Assembly: GCA_034675505.1 (NCBI GenBank)
Contig: JAUCDD010000002.1
Location: 1 to 64,000 of the forward strand
Source of the DNA: Melaminivora sp034675505
GTDB lineage: Bacteria; Pseudomonadota; Gammaproteobacteria; Burkholderiales; Burkholderiaceae_C
Length of the DNA stretch: 64,000 nucleotides
Reading direction: 5' to 3'
How positions within the stretch are numbered: the stretch's first letter is position 1; each line of letters starts with the position of its first letter. The notes below the pieces were generated by a model. The model searched no databases. It was not told the DNA's origin and saw only the letters and a list, made by a program, of their open reading frames with translations. Below are positions 60,280-64,000 of this stretch, piece by piece. Both the position numbers and the translations under genes were made by a program.

Positions 60280-61449
60280 TCACGGCACCAGTCTGCCCAT
60301 GCGCGCGTCATCCCAGCCGAGCTCGGCCAGGATGGCGCGCGTGTGCTCGCCCACGGCCGGCACGGCATCCATGCGCGGCTCGAACGCGCTGCTCGTGCCG
60401 GGCGGCAGCAGGGCTGGCACCTCGCCCGCCGGCGTGCCCACGCTGCGCCAGCGCCCGCGCGCGGCCAGTTGCGGGTGCGCCCACAGCTCGGCCATGTCGT
60501 TCATGCGCGCGTTGGCGATTGACGCGGCGTCCAGGCGCTCGATGACCTGTGCGGCGGTCAGCCCGTTGAACACCTCCAGGATCTGCGCCTTGAGCTCGCC
60601 CCGGTGCTGGTTGCGCAGCGCATTGCTGGCAAAGCGCGGGTCGCCTGCCAGCCCGGGCATCTGCAGCACCTGCGCGCAAAAGGCCCGCCACTCGCGCTCG
60701 TTCTGCAGGCCCAGCATGACGGTGCCGCCATCGCCTGCGGCAAAGGGGCCATACGGGTAGATGCTGGCGTGCGCAGCGCCCGCGCGGGGTGGCGGCGGCG
60801 CGCCGTCGAAGGCGTAGTACAGCGGATAGCCCATCCACTCGGCCATGGCCTCCAGCATCGACACGTCGATGTGGCTGCCCTCTCCGGTCTTGCCGCGCAG
60901 CAGCAGCGCCGACAGGATGCTGGAATAGGCGTACATGCCGGCTGCGATGTCGGCCACCGAGATGCCGGCCTTGGCCGGTTCATCCGGCGAGCCGGTGACG
61001 GAGAGAAAACCGGCCTCGCTCTGGATCAGCAGGTCGTAGGCCTTCTTGTCGCGATACGGGCCATCGGCGCCGTAGCCCGAGATGTCGCACACGATCAGGC
61101 GCGGGTGCTGCGCGCGCAGGGCCTCGTATGACAACCCCATGCGCGCCGCCGCACCAGGCGCGAGGTTTTGCACCAGCACGTCGGCCTGCGCCAGCAGCTC
61201 CTGCAGCGCAGCCAGCGCCTCGGGCTGCTTCAAGTCGAGCGCCAGGCTCTCTTTGCTGCGGTTGATCCAGGTGAAGTGCGAGGACTGCCCGCGCACGCGC
61301 GTGTCGTAGCCGCGCGCGAAGTCGCCGCTGCCCGGGCGCTCGACCTTGATGACGCGCGCGCCCAGGTCGGCGAGCTGGCGCGTGCAGAACGGCGCGGCGA
61401 CGGCGTGCTCCAGGGAGATGACGGTGATGCCGTCCAGGGGTCGGGTCAT
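60280..61449 (-). CDS. CaiB/BaiF-family CoA-transferase
   Basis: A 389-aa class III CoA-transferase. The N-terminus PLDGITVISLEHAVAAPFCTRQLADLGA, VIKVERPGSGDFARGYD, and the catalytic Asp in YDLLIQSEAGFLSVTG are typical. It moves CoA between acyl-CoA and a carboxylic acid. Succinyl-CoA:dicarboxylate members (itaconate, mesaconate, citramalate, oxalate) are close relatives. Second to third gene of the minus-strand operon, downstream of the acyl-CoA dehydrogenase. Confidence 0.92.
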   Translation of the reverse strand: MTRPLDGITVISLEHAVAAPFCTRQLADLGARVIKVERPGSGDFARGYDTRVRGQSSHFTWINRSKESLALDLKQPEALAALQELLAQADVLVQNLAPGAAARMGLSYEALRAQHPRLIVCDISGYGADGPYRDKKAYDLLIQSEAGFLSVTGSPDEPAKAGISVADIAAGMYAYSSILSALLLRGKTGEGSHIDVSMLEAMAEWMGYPLYYAFDGAPPPPRAGAAHASIYPYGPFAAGDGGTVMLGLQNEREWRAFCAQVLQMPGLAGDPRFASNALRNQHRGELKAQILEVFNGLTAAQVIERLDAASIANARMNDMAELWAHPQLAARGRWRSVGTPAGEVPALLPPGTSSAFEPRMDAVPAVGEHTRAILAELGWDDARMGRLVP

Positions 61450-61480
61450 GGGTCGTTTCGTGTGGGTGGTCCCGAGGGAG

Positions 61481-61580
61481 TTGCTCCCTCCCCCTCTGGG
61501 GGAGGGCTGGGGTGGGGGCCAGCGACGTCACCTCGTCGGGCCGGCCCCCATCCCCCGCCTTCCCCCAGAGGGGGAAGGGG
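61481..61580. repeat. BIME-like REP pair between dehydrogenase and CoA-transferase genes
   Basis: Unit 1 (61481-61520) is TTGCTCCCTCCCCCTC..GGGGGAGGGCTGGGGTGGGGGCC. Unit 2 (61540-61580) is GGCCCCCATCCCCCGCC..CAGAGGGGGAAGGGG. Same mirrored arrangement as at 60139-60262, 1.3 kb away in the same operon. Confidence 0.8.
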
Positions 61581-61587
61581 TGAAGAA

Positions 61588-62754
61588 TCAAAACGAGCGC
61601 GGCAGCTTCAGCACATGCTCGGCCACGTACGAAAAAATCAGGTTCGTCGAAATCGGCGCCACCTGGTACAGCCGCGTCTCGCGGAACTTGCGCTCCACGT
61701 CGTATTCGCTGGCAAAGCCAAAGCCGCCGTGGAACTGCAGGCAGGCATTGGCCGCCTCCCAGCTCGCCTTGGCCGCCAGGTATTTGGCCATGTTGGCCTG
61801 CGTGCCCATGGGCTGGTGCGCGTCGAACAGTTCGCACGCCTTCCAGCGCATCAGGTTGGCAGCTTCGACTTCGATGAAGGCCTCGGCGATCGGGAACTGC
61901 ACGCCCTGGTTCTGGCCGATGGGGCGGCCGAACACCACGCGGTCCTTGGCATAGGCCGTGATGCGGTCGATGAACCAGTAGCCGTCGCCGATGCACTCGG
62001 CGGCGATCAGCGTGCGCTCGGCGTTCAGGCCATCCAGGATGTACTTGAAGCCCTTGCCTTCCTCGCCGATCAGGTTCTCTTCGGGGATTTCCAGGTTGTC
62101 GAAGAACAGCTCGTTGGTTTCGTGGTTGACCATGTTGGGGATGGGGCGCACGGTGAGGCCGTTCTTCTCGGCTTCGCGCAGATCAACCATGAAAATCGAC
62201 ATGCCCTCGGATTTTTTCGTCACCTCGACCAGCGGCGTGGTGCGCGCCAGCAGGATCATCCAGTCCGAGTGCTGCACGCGCGAGATCCAGACCTTCTGGC
62301 CGTTGACCACGTAGCGGCCATCCTTCTTTACGGCGGTGGTCTTGATCTTCGTCGTGTCGGTTCCGGTGGTCGGCTCGGTCACGCCCATGGACTGCAGGCG
62401 CCACTCGCCGCTGGCGATGCGCGGCAGGTACTTGTCCTTTTGCGCCTTGCTGCCGTGGCGCAGCAGCGTGCCCATGTTGTACATCTGGCCGTGGCAGGCG
62501 CCGCTGTTGCCGCCGCAGCGGTTGATCTCTTCCATGATCACGCTGGCCTCGGTCAGGCCCAGGCCTGAACCGCCGTACTCCTGCGGGATCAGCGCCGCCA
62601 GCCAGCCGGCCTGCGTCAGCGCATCGACGAACTCGGCGGGGTAGGCGCGCTGCGCGTCCACCTTGCGGAAGTACTCGTCGGGGAATTGCCTGCACAGATC
62701 GCGGATGGCCTCGCGCAGCTCGGGGTGGTTGTGGGACAGGGTCTGTTCGATCAT
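61588..62754 (-). CDS. acyl-CoA dehydrogenase-family protein with atypical active site
   Basis: A 388-aa flavoprotein of the acyl-CoA dehydrogenase family. The FAD/substrate motifs are MGVTEPTTGTDTTKIKTTAV, QHSDWMILLART, NQGVQFPIAEAFIE and LQFHGGFGFASEYDVERKFRE. The catalytic glutamate of most members lies in a motif like YEGT shortly after; here the segment reads LYQVAPISTNLI and has proline there. The base may come from another position, as in isovaleryl- and long-chain enzymes, or the reaction may differ. Upstream of the CoA-transferase. Start MIEQTLSHNHPELREAI fits. Confidence 0.9.
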   Translation of the reverse strand: MIEQTLSHNHPELREAIRDLCRQFPDEYFRKVDAQRAYPAEFVDALTQAGWLAALIPQEYGGSGLGLTEASVIMEEINRCGGNSGACHGQMYNMGTLLRHGSKAQKDKYLPRIASGEWRLQSMGVTEPTTGTDTTKIKTTAVKKDGRYVVNGQKVWISRVQHSDWMILLARTTPLVEVTKKSEGMSIFMVDLREAEKNGLTVRPIPNMVNHETNELFFDNLEIPEENLIGEEGKGFKYILDGLNAERTLIAAECIGDGYWFIDRITAYAKDRVVFGRPIGQNQGVQFPIAEAFIEVEAANLMRWKACELFDAHQPMGTQANMAKYLAAKASWEAANACLQFHGGFGFASEYDVERKFRETRLYQVAPISTNLIFSYVAEHVLKLPRSF

Positions 62755-62762
62755 TTTTCGGC

Positions 62763-62832
62763 GGTTTTCAAGTGTTTTGGCCCACTAGCCGGCGTGTCTC
62801 AATGAGATACAGCTATGCATTTGATAGCTAAT
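62763..62832. repeat. AGCTATCAA element upstream of acyl-CoA dehydrogenase
   Basis: Sequence GGTTTTCAAGTGTTTTGGCC, CACTAGCCGGCGTG, GAGATACAGCTATG, CATTTGATAGCTAA. The right end pairs AGCTAT with ATAGCT. It fills most of the gap between the hydratase gene and the acyl-CoA dehydrogenase gene. Confidence 0.65.
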
Positions 62833-62835
62833 ACG

Positions 62836-63732
62836 TCACGCCACCGTGGCCGTGGCCTGCAGGGTCAGCCAGCCTTCGTGGTCCTCTGTCCACAGCTCCA
62901 CCGCCCGGCCATCGGCCGACGGCCGGCCGTTGATGGTGAACGTGTGCAAATCGAAAGTCGGCCGTACGGCGCGAAAGTCAAAACTGAGCAGCTGCGCCCC
63001 CGGCATTTCGCTGCGCAGCAGCTCGATCAGCAGCGTGGCCAGCAGCGGGCCGTGCACCAGCAGGCCGGGGTAGCCCTCGACCTGCGTGGCGTAGCTGCGG
63101 TCGTAGTGGATGCGGTGGCCGTTGAACGTCAGGGCCGAGTAGCGAAACAGCAGCACCGGGTCGGGCTGCACGCTGCGCGACCAGGCCGCCTGGCCCGCCA
63201 GCGGCGGCTTTTGCGGCGCGGGCGCGGGGGCGCCCGGCGCGGGCATGGGGCGATAGACGATGTCTTGCTCTTCAGTGAGCGCCAGGCCGCCGTCATTGGC
63301 ATAGCGGTGCGCCACCTGCACGAACAGCAGCTCGCCCGAGCGGCCGCTCTTGTGCACGACCGAGTCGATGGAGGACTCGCGCGTCAGCTGCTGCCCCGCG
63401 CGCATCGGGTTGCCGGCCTCCCATGCCAGCCGCGCGCCGGCCCACATGCGCCGGGGCAGCGGCACGGGCGGCAGGAAGCCGCCGCGCTCCGGAAGCCCGT
63501 CCGGCCCGATCTCGCCGCGCCGCGCCAGCGCCAGGAAGTACAGCCAATGCCACAGCGGCGGCACGGCGTCGCCCTCGGCGCGCGCCGGGTTGTCGCAGCC
63601 CAGCGTCGCGGCCAGCGCGGCCAGCGGCTGCAGGGCGGCGCGGTCGTGCAGGGTTTCGTTCCTGCCTTGCCAGGATTGCAGGTGCGCCAGGGCGGCGGGG
63701 CTCAAGGAGAGGGATGACGGCAATTCGCGCAT
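62836..63732 (-). CDS. MaoC/HTD2-type hydratase (mesaconyl-CoA hydratase-like)
   Basis: A 298-aa protein with two hot-dog domains, like the HTD2 / mesaconyl-C4-CoA hydratase group. The N-terminal domain holds WHWLYFLALARRGEIGPDGL and GGFLPPVPLPRRMWAGARL. The C-terminal domain has the hydratase core FRYSALTFNGHRIHYDRSYA (Asn, His) and YPGLLVHGPLLATLLIELL. ATG 63732 is the likely start. First gene of the minus-strand group. Likely hydrates an enoyl-CoA such as mesaconyl-CoA; the substrate is inferred from context only. Confidence 0.85.
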   Translation of the reverse strand: MRELPSSLSLSPAALAHLQSWQGRNETLHDRAALQPLAALAATLGCDNPARAEGDAVPPLWHWLYFLALARRGEIGPDGLPERGGFLPPVPLPRRMWAGARLAWEAGNPMRAGQQLTRESSIDSVVHKSGRSGELLFVQVAHRYANDGGLALTEEQDIVYRPMPAPGAPAPAPQKPPLAGQAAWSRSVQPDPVLLFRYSALTFNGHRIHYDRSYATQVEGYPGLLVHGPLLATLLIELLRSEMPGAQLLSFDFRAVRPTFDLHTFTINGRPSADGRAVELWTEDHEGWLTLQATATVA

Positions 63733-64000
63733 GGCCGCGATGGTCGGCGCTGGCGCGCGCGGGCGCAATCCGCGATTGCGAAAGCGTGCCTTTGGCGGGC
63801 ATGAACTGCGCCGGCGCTTCCAGCCAGCCAAAGCCCGGCCTCGCCATCGCCAAATGGCGCGCGCGCCGCTTTGCGGCCATGCTGGGCGGGTGCGCGTGTG
63901 CTCGAACCTGCGGCGGCAGGCTTGCGCCATCATGCGCGACCGGTGCGCTTGGTTCAGCGTGGCGAAGTGCGCGCCCTTCACCACGCGCCGCCAGCGCAAC
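63733..64000. other. window end, no gene assigned
   Basis: 268 bases upstream of the hydratase gene. The minus-strand frame stays open to the end of the window with Arg-rich, low-confidence sequence. I could recognise neither a regulator start nor a promoter. A divergent regulator gene beyond the window would fit the pattern of such clusters. Confidence 0.4.

Overview
The window looks like a GC-rich chromosomal segment of a betaproteobacterium, most likely family Comamonadaceae (Acidovorax / Alicycliphilus / Comamonas / Melaminivora type). This rests on gene content and order (a dmp/aph-type phenol operon with a DmpR/AphR activator and a GntR regulator, gatCAB back to back with mreBCD-mrdA, glnK-amtB, tsaB-rimI-udg) and on several families of short dispersed intergenic repeats. 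No rRNA, tRNA, CRISPR array, insertion sequence or prophage was recognised.

Layout. 1-1390 is clearly AT-richer than the rest and almost gene-free, and looks like the edge of an accessory segment. 1.5-11 kb holds a broken amino-acid/dicarboxylate symporter gene, a DUF2165 membrane protein, a two-component system with a MOSC protein, AmpG, a DMT transporter and an M48 protease. 10.3-25.1 kb is a complete phenol meta-cleavage locus. A GntR/FCD regulator and a sigma54 activator (dmpR/aphR) are divergent from dmpKLMNOPQ-B-orfX-CEFGH-I. The operon makes multicomponent phenol hydroxylase, catechol 2,3-dioxygenase with its ferredoxin, and the dehydrogenase branch to pyruvate and acetyl-CoA. No hydrolase gene (dmpD) is present, and dmpI carries a one-base frameshift. 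Enhancer sites and a -24/-12 promoter are visible between dmpR and dmpK.

25-48 kb is housekeeping: glyoxalase-II-like MBL protein, an AraC regulator divergent from a DUF4336 protein, xthA/pyrE, gatCAB, mreBCD-mrdA, a DMT permease, sucCD, argC, an MFS permease, ssb, an internally duplicated lipoprotein and corA. As written, mreB and mreC each contain a single-base insertion in a G run. With dmpI this makes three homopolymer lesions, so sequencing or assembly error must be excluded first. 47.7-57.3 kb holds the tsaB-rimI-udg operon, glycolate oxidase subunits glcE and glcF split by a DUF1275 gene, an SMP-30 lactonase, glnK-amtB with a recognisable sigma54/NtrC promoter, and comM. 57.3-63.7 kb, all on the minus strand, is a probable organic-acid catabolic operon: HTD2/MaoC-type hydratase, acyl-CoA dehydrogenase, CaiB/BaiF CoA-transferase, MmgE/PrpD protein and MFS permease.

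The most unusual non-gene content is the repeats: (i) an AATTGGAATCTGACCCC element (3 copies), one of which supplies the stop codon of the MOSC gene; (ii) BIME-like inverted pairs of a GGGAGAGGG / CCCTCNCCCC element (4 loci); (iii) about nine copies of a 50-70 bp element ending in AGCTATCAA, three within or at the end of the phenol operon and one apparently absorbed into the glcE reading frame. Gene limits and families were judged by eye from translated sequence; no database search was run.
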